From Ricordea florida (Eukaryota; Cnidaria; Anthozoa; Corallimorpharia; Ricordeidae): a DNA stretch of 64,000 nucleotides. The DNA lies in the NCBI GenBank assembly GCA_949710005.1, contig OX453285.1, forward strand, positions 25,500,502-25,564,501, written 5' to 3'. The notes under the pieces were generated by a model. That model was given only the letters and a program-made list of their open reading frames with translations, was not told the DNA's origin and made no database searches. Both the position numbers and the translations under genes were made by a program. Positions 14,052 to 28,800 of this stretch are shown here, piece by piece (positions within the stretch are counted from its first letter, which is position 1; every line of letters starts with the position of its first letter).

Positions 14052-17000
14052 TGCTTGAAAGCCATACCCTTCACAGCAGCACATACCTATAATTATAGCC
14101 CATATATGCCAGTACCCCCCCCCCCCCCCGGGCGATCACCCCTCCATTTCTGTTACACAGGTCCAAAATAATTATACTTTTTTCAGTCATCAATTTATTT
14201 CAAAATAATAATCCTTCCATTTTACAGGCATTGTACTATTTACCAAAAAATATATCATTAATATATCATTAATTTTGCATTATTCAGTCTAAGTTCCACA
14301 GCACGAAGTTAAGATCACATTTAGATGTGAGGAAAGGTAAATAACACGATCATTCCATAACCTCGATTCGTGTGGTACTGTTGACTGGCTGAGTTGTGGG
14401 AAAACGTCATAAGGTGCTGACAAGGTGCTGACAAAAAGCTTTAAATTATTGGCTGGGGAAGGAAAATTTACTTTCTGTGATCATGTTGGTTGCATTTAAG
14501 CCATCCTTTCTTGTCCCAATTGGACGTTGGTTCAAACGTATTTAACCTCAATCCTTTGTTTGATAGCATGCTATAAGTGCACACAGTCACCATGTTTGTG
14601 CAAGCACACGCTAAGATTGTGACATGTTTCTTTGTTTTAATTGTGCGAATGAAAACAATGGCCCCGCTGTTAATGAGGCAGGAAGTTTACACACAGCTAT
14701 CATATTAAGAACACGTTCTTTTGTTGTATTGTGCAAGCATGCTGTTTGCGTACATTCACCTTATTCCCTGAAATCCAGAGGAGGGTCACATTTTTGAACT
14801 TGGCAACCACTTTTTCTTTGAAAGTTGGCAAATGGCAACTTGCAATTTTTTTTATTTTGAGCCTTGTCAATACATGTAGAAAACAAGAGCAACTTACCAA
14901 TAACTTGTACCCAGGTGTAAGACAAAATCATACCAATATTACTCTCAGCCACACACTGGTACACTCCATCATCTTCAGTTTCAACACTCTGGAAAGTTAA
15001 GGTCTTTCCATTGACAATGACACGGTCCCTGTAACAGATAAAACGTACAGTAAGTGGGAACAGTCCAATGGCATGTATTATGTAATGTCATTAAATTACT
15101 CAAGTGTAGAATTTCATGGGAACACTACTACCCATACTGCGTTGCAATTTGCATTCCTCAATTTCAAACAGCACGTATCAAGTTTGGTAAGCATGCATAT
15201 ATGTACATGCAAGCCACTGAACAATAATCATTAAATGGATACTCAGGAAAAGCCAATTAAAATAAATTGGGGGGGGGGGGGAGGGGAGAGAAGGCTGACT
15301 TTCACCCTGGTGTCTGCAGTAAACTCTGGTTACATCTTGTGGCTCTGTGTTAATTGTGTTTACATGATACTACCAGAAAACCATACCTTATGAGGGAGTG
15401 AGTTGTATTGGAGCAAGTTTACCCCAGTTTCTATGCTGGGACAAACATCTTGTTTCTGCACAAAATCTACCACCAGTATCATGTAAACAAAGAACTAATG
15501 CACGGCATGGAATCCGTATTTCAGTGCCTGGTGTTGTGGTCATGCCCTTGTAGTTGCAGTTGTAAATTATAAGTCGAGAATCTCTTACATGAGCCCCTGG
15601 CTGAAGAGATTGGGTGACCACTTCCCCAATTTATTAAAAATAAATAATAATTATTACATGGCACATGTATGTTGCAAGTCAATTCTTATTTGTATTTATA
15701 AGATATTGTGTAAACATGAAATGGAAAAAAAAAAATATTCATCCCAACAAGAAACTTGAGCTGGAGCGAGCTTTCTCATGTGCACTGTAAACAAACCCTT
15801 TGTTCCAACAGAAACTCAGAATACTTGGCACATGTAACTGCCTTTGAATGTCTTAAACTACATTTGTTTAAATTCAATCTACCAACTACCATATTGGGAA
15901 AACAACAGAACCCTAATTAAAGTGCCTATGAAGTAAAAAAATAATTTTGCCCCGTTTGCTTGCTTATGTCTTGATGAACACAGCTAAGCGGTTTTAACCG
16001 ATCAAAAGGACTTTCTTGTCGTATTTTTTGAACCTCAAAGTTAAGATTTTACAATCTGAAATGGGTCCGTTTTGCACACGGTCAAAATGCTCATCTTACA
16101 CAGGAAGTGACATAGTTGGTGGTTCTGAAGACGATAGTGCCATGAAGGACAAGAGAGCAAAGAAGGGAGCAAAGAATTATTGCCAGGCCGGTGGCCCCAA
16201 TAAAGTCCATTACTCCAACAAAACCGGAACACCTGGAATTTCCATGCATTACTTTACCAAAGAGGAAAGTTTGTGGCAGAAATGGACGCAATTTGTCCGG
16301 AAGATTTTGTGCCGAAGAAGTCGTCATGCTTGTGTTGGTTCTGCCCTCGTATACCGGTACACAAGGGAATAACCATTGCACACAAAACTAGATGTAAACA
16401 AAGCCCTTGAACCACTAACTACATCATCAGTGCCAAACTCGTTCCCAGTTTCCGGAGACACCAATTATGTCTAAATAAGGGACTTTGGGCAACCAAAAAG
16501 CGGATTTATTTTTCTTTTCTTGAAATTTCTTTTGTCATTCCAAAATAAGGACATAATAAACTACAAAAAATTTTGCAAAAAAAAATTTACTTCATAGGCA
16601 CTTTAACCAATCAAACTGACTTCAGTAGTGTGATGTGGCTACTGGGAAATACACACCTCTGCTCAAAACATGGCAGGCATGTCGCTGTTGCAAATTCAAG
16701 TTGTTAGGATGTGCCATGAAAGCAGAACAGTGCAAACAAGCACAAAAATTAGGGCAAGTAGTTTCCAAATAACTATGGTACTTAGGGAATACTGAATCTG
16801 GACAAGCTGTGAGCATGCACTACACGTTTCAAGTCCTATGAATTTCTGTTTCCAAGATAAGTGTACAGGGAATACAATAACAGAACAAACATCAATCAAC
16901 CTACTGGGTGTTAGGTGGCAGGGCTACACCATTTTTGAACCAGCTGAAACTTGGGACTGGATTTCCAAACACTAGGCACTCCAAAGTGTCATTTCCATAA

Positions 17001-20000
17001 ATGTCTATATCAAGCCTTTCCGGAGGCTCCAAAGTCCACCTTGGAGGAACTAAACAAAGGCAATAATCACAAAACTGCTGAAAACAAAAACTGCATGTAT
17101 TAACATTAATTTTGACAAAAAAAAATTACTATGATGAATCCTGCAATCTGAGTGGCTCACTGGTTGATACCCTAGCTATTTTGTGACATACAGTATGTGA
17201 ATATATGAGCATTGCATATTTGTGCGCTGAAGAAAAACTAGATTAACTAAGTGACCTGAGAAAATTTAGGCCTAAGCAGGATTTTGTGATATAAAACAAC
17301 TAGTGGAAATACCAACAATTAAAATTAAAATATATATTACCAAAATCAACCTTTAGGATCTAACATCATTTTACAGTAAACTATATTATTTTTTTCTCAA
17401 GCATCTCAGCGGGCCGGAATCCCAAATCCTCAAATCTGATTGGCTAATCGCGCGCTCATAACCGGTCCAGCTTTTTACGATATGGGCCACGGTCCGGATT
17501 TTTACCCGTCTAGGTCGGTCCATATGGGAAAAAACTCTGCCCTAGTCCGTACTCAAGATCTCGGGCATAGTTTTTTCCCATACGGACCTCCCGCCCGGTA
17601 AATAACATATATATAATATTATTTTACCTCGCACAGTTAGTCCAATGGAAGCTGTTACTGGATTTCCTACATTCTCGCTATTTTCAGCTTCGCATGTGTA
17701 GGTATCCTCGTGTGTGGTCTTATCCACATTCACAATGCTTAGAAGTCTGTCCTGCAGTGAAAGAGATATACGCAAAGTATTCTGTTTGGAAATGAGCTGT
17801 TTATTCTTTCGCCATTTGATGGTTGGTGCTGGCCTGCAAAAAAATAAACACACTTACTGTAAATCCTCTCTCAATTAAGTCACCCAGTGGCTTATTTATC
17901 CAGAGTACATTAGAGAGCATCTTATTTGATGGAGTGAGGTTTTAACTTTTTCATCTGTGGATCAAACCATGCAGTGTGACCATTCTTTGTAAAGCTACTG
18001 AACAGTACTGTACTGTGGTACTGTTTGTTTTACTATACAGTGTGGTTCTAACTTTTTCATCTGTGGATCAAACCATGCAGTGTGACCATTCTTTGTAAAG
18101 CTACTGAACAGTACTGTACTGTGGTATTGTTTGTTTTACTCTGCAGTGTGGTTCTAACTTTTTTATTTGTGGATCAAACCATGCACTGTGACCATTCTTT
18201 GAAAAGCTACTGAGCAGAACCGTCTTGCGGTATTGCTTGTTTTACTATACAGTGTAGTTCATCAGGGCTGTCACTAATTTTTCAAGTAGGCGGGGAAATG
18301 ACAAAAAGTAGCTGGAGGTCAAACATTAACTGGTGTGACTAATGGTTTTGGTTTTATATCAAAGTAGCTGGGGCGCAGACTTGCAGTAGCTGGGAGAAAT
18401 ACCCGGCCCCCGGCCCTTAGTGACAGCCCTGATCTTTAATCTATGAATCAAAATAAACAAGCAGTATCATACTGCACTTCTATTTGCTTTCTCAAACAGT
18501 GCTGTAAGTTTCTAACTGTTTTATCAGTGGTCTGGGATCAGACTAAAGGGTGTAACCAATCAAGCCTAAAGAATTGCTAATAAGATCACAAATATACATG
18601 TACACTGCTTACCGCCCACCAGCTAGGCAGTACAGAGATTTATTGCGTCCTTGGACAGCATACTCAGTGGGCTCAGGTCTTTTTATCCATGAAGGGGGTC
18701 TTCGAGTCTGAGGATCTACAAAAGTTATTATTTAGTTATTTCCATCAGTAAAAAAGCTGCAACCAGTTTCAATTTATAATACAGGTGCAACATTCTACAA
18801 CAGATATCAGATCAATAATATCAAATAATTATTATTAAGGATGATGTGTACATGCAATAAGCACAGAAGACGAGATATTTTAGGTGCTAAGAAAAAATTT
18901 TCAAACTTGATTGCCATCTTTTAAGACTCATTATAATACATACAGTACTGTTTTTTTGTGTTTATAAAATTATGGTGAGGCAAACAAGAGGGTTGCGTAT
19001 CACATGCATAGATCAAATGACAATTATACAACATTGATATAAAGTATATTATAGTATGTTGTATTGTACTAAATTGGATGTTTCTCAGGCCCACTTCAGA
19101 TGCCATACTTTTCATGTGCAGAACCTAATTTACTGAGTTAGGTCTGACTTGAAAGCAACATTTGATTGAGATTGAGCACTATATGTTGGACTTGACCTTT
19201 GTTCCATCTAAGCAGAAAGAGAAAGGCTGGAGTCCAATACATACATATAAAGTATGCATTTGGTCCAGCACACGAGAAGACTGGCATATGAATAACGTGC
19301 CCCCTCTAGTGTCAAAGCATGTGTAAAATGGTGTGACATGGCTTGACATGGCTTGAAACTAGAGGGGCATGTTATTCATATGCCAGACTTCTCATGTGCT
19401 GAACCAAATGCATACTTTACATGTATATATTAGACTGAGGCCTTTCTCTTTCTGCTTAGATAGAACAAAGGTCTTGCAACTGCAAGCAAGAAAGGTGCTT
19501 ATCACATGCATAAATTAAATCATAATTGTACAACTGATATAAATTAGCTGTTATATCATACTATAGGATGTTTCTCAGGCCCAGTTCACTGTACTTCTCA
19601 TGTGCAGAACCTAATTTATTGAGTTAGGTCTGACTTCAAAGCAAAATTTGATTGAGACAAAAAATTAAATGTTTTTACTGCAACAAAATAAAACTGTCTT
19701 CACAAATTGATTCAGACATCACTCTTTTGCTGTACTTAACTCATCAGTTACATGTATGTTATGCACATGAGAAGTAGGACATGTCACTCAGGCCTCATAT
19801 CTCTCCAGCTCAATCAGGCATACAGTACAATGTATGTGTGGCACAAGCAAGTAAAAAGTTCAAAGTATTTAGTCCAACAGGAGTTCATACTCCATGAAAG
19901 CCCTTAAAGCAATTCAGTGTATGAAAGCATTTCAATCTGCTGAAGCATTGGAATATTGCAGCAGTAAGCAAAACCTAAAAGAAAAAATGTTTGCCCAACA

Positions 20001-22850
20001 TGTAACTATAAACTGCAAAAGTGGTGGCACATGTGCATGTACCAACATTATTATTAATGTCAGAAAAAGTTTCATAAATGAGTTGATAACTTCCATGATA
20101 GGAAAGGTGTTAAAGCAATGTACATGTATTAAAAACGTAAGAGACAAATGAAGGAATGTGTAATTGGATGAATACATGTGGATATTGAGAAATATAATGG
20201 AAATTGATATTCTTACATATCTAGTGTTAGTTTACCAAGTGTCAGTTTTCAACTAACAACTGTTATTATTGTAATTATTCTAGACTTACACTCAACAAAG
20301 CAAGGCCTGTCATTGGCCAATTCTTAGTCACATGGTCTTGACTAAAATATAAGGTATCTTGAGCAGGATACAATTCAGCAATTGTATTCCACTTGGGAAA
20401 GAACAGCACATAAACAAAGCATGGTGGAAAGTCACGGAACAGAACTTCTCATTTGATATTGTTGCCAAACACAACAACACAAACATGGATCCTCACGTTA
20501 TAAAGGTACAATTTTTGAAGTTACATTACAACAGTGCCTGGTGGAGGGGCCAGGGTTCAGAAAATAATATTTACTAGAAATACGACTCCCGCAAAACCTC
20601 GCGAAGCTAGTTTTTAACGGACTCCTAATGGTTTTTCCTATGAGGTATAACACCCCAAGTTATGTATTTACTTATTATTACATTATTTTTACTTTTTGTA
20701 CTTTCTCATTTTTTGCAATTATCATGATTATTATTATTATTATTGTATTATTATCATTATTATTTTTAATGTTTTTACTGGTATTGATATTATTATTAGT
20801 ATTGCTATTTTTTATGTTTGACATAATATACTGTTTTGGGGTTGGGGTGTATGTCCTAATCTGGGAAAAGGTATTGTTCCTCTACTACTACAAGCAATTC
20901 TGTTTTTCTTCTGAATAGGGTTTGTATCATAGGAAGTAAAAATTACTCAACTCTGAACAATACCATTTCTTCTTTTAAGCTTAGAATCTAGTCATGGTTG
21001 CCACAGCCATAAGATCTTTAAATTTCTTGACTTTTCCCTGACAAATGTAAAATTTCCCTTACCAACTAAATTAGAAAAGTCACAAATTAGTCCTGGTAAT
21101 GACCTCCAACCTCCTCTTACAACCAACCTCTCAACCCATTTATTTAATATGCTCTCAGAAATTCACATACAGTGTACATGGATTGATAGTTTCTTAAGAT
21201 AACCAATTCATTGAAAAAGGATTGATTTTCTTGGAAACCCAAAATCAGCTTGTCATTTAATTTTACCAATCCAACACATTTCATGTCACATTCTTGACCA
21301 CACCAAACCATCGCTGAATTGGCAAGAAATAAATTAGTAGTATAACATTTCACTTTTCCCTGACTTGATTTGAAATTCCCTTACTTTTCACTGACCTTGA
21401 AGAATTTTTTCCCCTACCATTTCCTGACCTGTGGCAATCATGCTAGTGCAGTCATTTGTCCATACAGTTATTGTGGAAAATCATGATTGAAAGCATAGGG
21501 CATTAGGAAACTTCAAATACATGTTATTACATACAGCACCCTTGCAATGAATATATGAGAAAAATTGCCCAAAATGTTAGCATTTCAAACTTTAGTTTCT
21601 CCCTTGTAGAGTTTTTCCAATGTAAAAGGTCAACTGTATATTGTGGTTGTTATTAAATATTTGTATTTGACATCATAAAAATGAATTAAACAGCATTAAG
21701 GAAAAAGGTTAAGATGTTGTCTAATTTTGCAAAGCAGGGCTTAAATTAACTTTTCATTTGTGGGAAAAGGGTGGGTGCTAAGAGAGTAATTCCCAGGAAT
21801 AGATGGAACTCAAAGGTAGAGAGCCATTTTGAAACGGCTATGGAACTTGTCTGTCCCAACGAAACTTTTTAATTACGTAATACATATATGTAGCAAAGAA
21901 ATATAGCAAAGAGAAATACTACTCAGAAGTCAGCAACAACATCTGCTTTATTTACAAATAATTGCATTGATCAGTGATAATATTGCAGAACCGGTAACTT
22001 ATTGTTTGGCATCTTTTCTGTTGAAAATGCTGAACATAACTGCTACATAAAACAAATCTACTATATATTTTCACTGTTGCAATGATATCAGATCACATAA
22101 TTATAAATAATTGCTATCACAACTGTAATCTCTGTATTGGGAATTTCTTTCAAATGGAAGGCAATCGTTTCACTACGAAAAACACCTACTTGCATTCTCA
22201 TTGCAGTATTAATACTACGTGACTGTCATCTTTCATTTCTTTGCGGTTGGTTTCTGTTTCCCCTTTCCTGGCACTTTTTTCACGACGATATGGTAATCTG
22301 TTTTGTCGTTCGTCTTCTGATTCTGTCTGCATGCTGGAAGTCGATCCTACTCGGTTTCCGTTCTAAGTAATTTTGCTAAATTTTGTTCGCCAATTTCGTT
22401 ATGTAATCGCTTGCTCATGTCCTGTATACCTAAAACGATTCTTTGTTTCTAGCGAAAACAAATTCAATTTCCAATCTAACTTGATGGTAACTTGATGGTA
22501 ACTTGATGGTCCTTTTCCTTGTTGATTTCTTTGCTTTTTCTGAGCAAGCAGTTGTTGTCTTAGCTGCGATGTTATCGTCCCTACCGTCGTTTCTCAATCT
22601 CTGCTTTGAGTCGCCGCTTCCCGTGTGCCGATTTCTTGCGGCATTCAAACTTACTTGACGATGATCTCTCACCATTCTTTCTTGTATATGTCGGAAATCT
22701 TCTTGCTGGGATGTACTTCCAAGACGAGTGAAATCGGTTTCCACAAAATTCACATTATTTTCAAAACATCATTAAAGGAATTCGTAATGGAGGAATTTGA
22801 CATGGAGAAACGTTGCCAGGTAACCTGGCCTGCGAACGGACACCTTTAAA

Positions 22851-22881
<31 letters not shown>

Positions 22882-25800
22882 TAAAAAATTTTATATACAT
22901 ATATAAAAACTCTCGGCTCGATTTACTCGGGCTTGCGAGCCACGTGGTCTGACCGAAAGCGACACGATTAGTAACCTTGCTACGCTCGGACTTCGGCCTC
23001 GCTTCGCGAGGAATAAGGAAAGCAACCCTAAATGTCACTGCTACTTTCCTCATGTTTAGCAATGAAGTTACCACCTGTCAAAATGCGAATTTTGTATCAC
23101 ACAGCCAGGAAACAGTAAACAATTTAACAGAGCCATTTTCAGATGCTAATGTTTACACAAATACTTATCATTCCAAGCAAATTTGCTTTCAGCTTTCTTA
23201 ATATCTATACAGTTTCCCTATGCCATCAAAGGCAAGAAACTGGAGGTTACAGAGACTGAGAAAGACCCCAGAGTCTCTAATCAAAGTGACCTATCTTGGT
23301 CAAAACATGTTTTCTACTGCTACTCCACTGCTTACAAGCTACTCGGGTTTCTGCATAGGAGTGCAGCTGAGGTGGAGAGCCAGCACATGCATCAATCATT
23401 AATCTATCTATTGTGTACTTCACACTGGGTTATGCAATGCAGATATGGGCACCTCAGTCAATTGAGTTAATGAGGAAGGAGAAACGAGTACAAAGATGAG
23501 CGACTATTTATCCTATGTCTGCCTTTCTTTTGCCAAAATTCCTACCAAGATCACCTAGTGCGCACCTCATTGTTGCCCATCTGCTACTGGCATGAATACG
23601 TAGACTTAGTTTTCTTTTTCAAGGCTGTAAATGACTAACAGAAATAGACCTGGACATTCTCCCCAGACCACTGGTACCCTCTCACTTAACACGGTCAACA
23701 AGCAATCATGATGCTCTCCTTTTCCGACCTAGGAAATATGGAACTTTAACTTTCAAAGATCGTACCTCAGCAGAATTACTAGAATTTGGAATACCCTACC
23801 ACAGGACCTTAGGCTTAACACAGTTGATCTCAGTACTTTTAAGTGCAAACTTTAACTTTATTATAACCAGGCTCACTCTTTTTTTGATCCAGAAAACCCA
23901 GACATGGCCTTCCATCTGCCCCTTATGTAACACAGCCAGAGGCATAGCCGCACCTACCACTTGTTGTTTCTAGTTCATAATTAAGTATATACTTAACTAT
24001 ATAAAAACTGCTGAAAACTAAGAAAACCAGCAATTTCAAGGCTTTTCAGTGTCAGAGGACTCTGTGAATGAGGGGTGTTTCTTGATTTGTAGAAACAAAA
24101 TAACCACCTGAATGACATAACAGTATAAAAAACAATTGAAGAGTCACTCGCGTTTGGCTTTGATACACTACTTTCAATTCCCCATTGGGAATACCATTTC
24201 CAGTGTGAATAACAAAAGAAAAGTTAATTGCACATCAAACGTGCATTGTTTTACCCGCAACAAAATTCACTAACGCTCTTCTATCGCGTGACTTGAGCGT
24301 AAGTAAAAAATTTAGTTACAGCATCTGATCGAGTGGGTGCTTCAATAATTTACCAGGGATGTAGATAAAAGCCGGGAGCCGGGAAATTTACCCGGCTGTG
24401 AGCAGGCTCTACCCGTTGTGTCAGCGGTACTTACATTTTATGTAAACAAAATAATGAATGCAAAATCGTCACTGGGAAAAGTTCCAATGGGGATCAACTT
24501 TGCAACCACAATGAAGGAAAACACGTTTCCGAGAGTCTAGATTTCCAAATTTTCCGGGGGAGCATGCCCCTGGACCCCCCTAGATGTATGGTGCCAAAGA
24601 GATGATAAAATGAGCCTGCCGCTCATCATACCCACCCATGATATCAACATTTCCGCCTGTTAATATTTGTATCTACATCCATGACTTTACAGTGGCAGAC
24701 TATTTAATGTTAACAAAAAACAAGAGTTCAGAGAGCAATTACCCATCATCACAATTAACGTAATGTACAGTAAGACCATACCTGGACCTGAGTTGTCTGG
24801 AACCACCAGAGTAAATATTCCAGACAAAAAATATTTGTTGGCACCAGAAATCTCACATCCAATGCCTCCCATTTCATCAATTTGAGTTACATCATCTTCT
24901 GTGACAAACATTATGTACAGTGTACCGTCTCTTTGAATGGCTCGAACTGCATTTCTTTCTAGTACAGTATTGCGGTTAGGGTTGACCCACTTGTAGACTG
25001 CACCATAGCTGTTTCCATGAGGAGGACAAGAAATTGAGAGTGGCTCTCCCAGGGTTACTGTCTTTGTGCCTCCCTTCTCATCAGTAAATTCTGAAACATC
25101 TTTAGAAAAAGAAAAATTGAATGAAAAAGCAATTAATTCTATACAGACCACACACCACAGTTCCATATACCCGTATTTACTCGTGTATAAGTCGACCTTT
25201 TATGACCAAAAAATCATCCCAAAAAATCGCCCTCGACTTATACACAAGTCATACACAAAGACCTGACCAAGCAATCCAAGAAATTAGCATAACAATTGCC
25301 CGAAGTCCATTACGAAAACCGAGTTTACAAAACCAGTTCTAATTGTGCTCGAGTTTTGTCAGTTTTCGGCACATTTTTCGTCAACAGAAAAGTGTGAAAC
25401 TCTAAATGTTAAGTGGTTTAAACGCAGACCTACTGGAGATGAATTGTATTGTGTCTTTTGATCTGTAGAGCAGACATTTTTCTTAAAGCTTCGCTGGTGT
25501 TTACGGTGCTGAACTTTCATTTTCATCGAACGATTGCAGTAGCTTAGTGACCTGGCAAATGCTGGCAAACTCCGCCATCTTTTCCAAGATGGCGGTGTTT
25601 TCATCAAGCAATCCTTTGAAGTTCTTCGGCATTCCTCTGGTCTTCTAAATCTCCTTTCAAACTCAACATTCAGATAAAGGCTAGTTAAATGCAATGCGAT
25701 TTACAGGTACTTCCAAATATTGTAGAAGAATTCTCTAGAAAAACGAAGTGCTCGAGTGTGCTTAAATCTTGATGATGTAAACAAGTCCTAATAAACTTCA

Positions 25801-28800
25801 AAGCACATGATTACATTTCGCTCAGCCTTTTTTTCTTTACCGTATTTTCAGTATATTCTTAGCAAGAAAAGATTAACTTTCTTGGGAAATTTCTATTGGA
25901 CTGAATTTCACTACTTTAACCAGAAATGATGAAAAATCCGATTTTTGACCTTGAGAATAGGGGGTCGACTTATACACGAGTAAATACGGTAACTATTATA
26001 CCTGGTTTCACTACCTCAATTCTATTCTGATTGGGTAGAAGTACCCAGCTAATTCTTGCTGGTACTGTTTCATTACATCTGATCTGCGGACAATTGTTTT
26101 TATAGCTGTAGAAGTGAAGTCATACCGACAAACAACAGTAGCACGCAGCAGTTGCATGCAGAAGCAAATTCACCCAACAGCGTTATTGTCTTCACAAGCA
26201 CTCAGGAGTATGCACAAAAAACAATTACCGTATTTTCCTCTGTATAATACTCATCTTATATTTTTGAACATACGAGTAATTTGAAAAAATAAGGTTTTAC
26301 ACAAGCAAAACCAATGGCTGATCTTTGTAAACACATTTATGGAAAGAAAAAAAACAACAGCTGTAGAATAATATTTACACATCCACCAGAAATCTGTGTA
26401 GCCTGTAGGGAGGCATTCTGTGGTGTATGAAAGCTCATTAAAGAAACTCGATTGCACTGAGCCGCCACGTTGGAGATGTCATCCAAGTTGGTGGCTGATC
26501 ACCAAATTAAAATATGCCTGTTCTATAATGTGAATTGAACAATGCTTTCACGCTGTTGGTCATGAATCTAACATACACCTTTTTTTCCTCCATGTCCATC
26601 CATCCTTCCTTACAACAACTCCGTGTTTGTTGCTGATCTTTGGAAAGTTTTTTCAATTGGCTTTTGTTTTGTTGTCTACACTATGGTAATGAGACTGTTC
26701 CCAAACAATGGGTTCTGTGTAATAAGCATCACAAATTTGAGGTGTAATTTCTCAGGGGAAAAGTGCATACTATATACATGTACATGTACAATACCCATTG
26801 GATTCAGTTTTCACATGATAGCAAGAATGATCAAGGCCCTGATTTGTGCTATCCACGTCAGCCTTCTGCATCAGGGAGATGTCTAAAACCTTGGCTTTGA
26901 TGATTCTCACCACATGTATCACACTCAATCTCATCAAATGATTGTTTATCAGCTGTGGTTGAACATTAACCTGTCCCATTCAGACAATCCAACAAAACAG
27001 AGATTTTTACTTATGGTGCGTTTCTTTGGTAGGATCCAGATCTGAATTTGTCATCTAAGATCACTCAGGACACAACACATCAAATGAACCCTTGTCCAGA
27101 GTGGATTCACTAGGTTTTTTTCCATGTGCCCTGATCTGAGTGATGTTGTATCAAAAATCCAAATATGGACCATACCAAAGAAACACACCCTTAGCCTGCA
27201 AAATATTGTCAGTTACCCTACTAGAATACAAGATATAGAGGATAAATGCAGTTAAAATATGCAATTTAATTAAGTTAAAAACAAAGAGCAAGCACTCTTA
27301 ATCAGTATGTGGTAGTCAGCAGTCTGAGGAAGGGAGCATGCTCCACAGGGTGGCACATCCTTTGCAGCTCTGTATCAACCTAGTGGCGTGGATTTAGTGA
27401 AGCATGGTCATCCATCAGCGGTTTCTGTGTATGCTCTTCACGTTCTCCTTTGAGGATCTTATCGTCTCTTTCCCTGTTCGTGCTACTCAAACTCATTGCT
27501 GTCATATTCTGGGGGCAGAGCTCAGCTTACCACCTGCATCACAGGAGTTCCTGCTTGCTCTCCATCAAACTCTGTTTCCTCAGGTATTAAATAGATTTAG
27601 GCAAGCCTAAAAGCGGAGCTCCTCACACAGACCCTCACAGGTTGAAAATGCTGTCACTAAAGTTATTAAATACGCCTGGTGTACGCAACTGCTTAAAAAA
27701 GATTCGATAGCTGAAATAAATCGTCAAGAAAAAAAAAACATCTAGCTCGCGACTCAACGGAAGAGCCATTGCGCGAAAAACAAAGCCTCGTTTCGGTTTA
27801 AGACCTTCTAAATATCCCGAATGACTATGGCCGCCATGTTGGGGCAACGTCGTCGTCGTCGCTAGGCGCACGCGCCCGCGAGCCATGCCGCTAGCCACGA
27901 TGACCATGAAAACTCGAACGCATGGTTTTCTCAATTTCTATCCTCGCACGGTAGTTATGGGGCTCCGCTCTGCGGCTCTTCGAGCCGCTGTGGAGCTCCG
28001 CTAATATTGCTGTTCCTTCATTTATTCCCACCTACACTGGGGAATCCAATTGTAGCTCAGCCAGCGAGCCTCTCGTGTTCAGATCCATCCATCACCGTTC
28101 TGCCGTCTGCAAGTGCCAAACACTGCCTTGCTTCCTCATCACTCTCCCTCTATCTACCGAACAACAAAGCCTTCATGGTTGGTCCAGGGTACGCCCCAAT
28201 CCCTGCGAAGTTAGTGAAAAAATCACCAGCAGCCAGTTTATTGACCTAGCCAATTTGTTGTTGGAGAATCTCAGATCACAGGAGTCAGAAAAGCAGGCGT
28301 TCTGGGATGGCAAGTGGGTGGTCTTGCAGGCCAAAAAGCATTCTGCAGAAATCTGTGACATCATAACTTGGATCAAGGCCTTCACGGTCTACACCTGGAC
28401 TTTCTGTAGCTCATATCCAACTCACAGGACATGACCCAACAAAAGCTACTGACTATTCAGACTGCAAGGTTCCCAGGCTAAGCACGGCTTATTTATGATG
28501 CGGCATTCGAAAGGAGGCCACAGCCCTGAGACTGATCCTCAGACTGGTCCAAGATGTATTTGGACCTTTACAACTTCCACATGCATGTCCCATGAAGTCT
28601 TCCCTCAGTCACTACACTTCAGGCTCCTTCTCAGGTTACCCCAATAGGAAATCAGTACTCAACTCAGTACCGTGACTCATGGAACGACGGAGCCTGTTGC
28701 TGGCCATTTGGGTGATTTCGGCACTGTTGTGAAAAGTGTGACGCCGCCCATGCAAAAATGGATTGTCCTTTTCAGTTCAAGACCACCCGGGCTTACAGAT

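Noticed and set aside
16016-16372. Functional THAP protein gene
   Set aside because: Several zinc ligands are missing and it lies within a short TTAA-flanked element.
20628-20918. Hydrophobic 96-residue ORF
   Set aside because: Low-complexity ATT-rich DNA yields Ile/Leu/Phe runs; no start context or neighbours.
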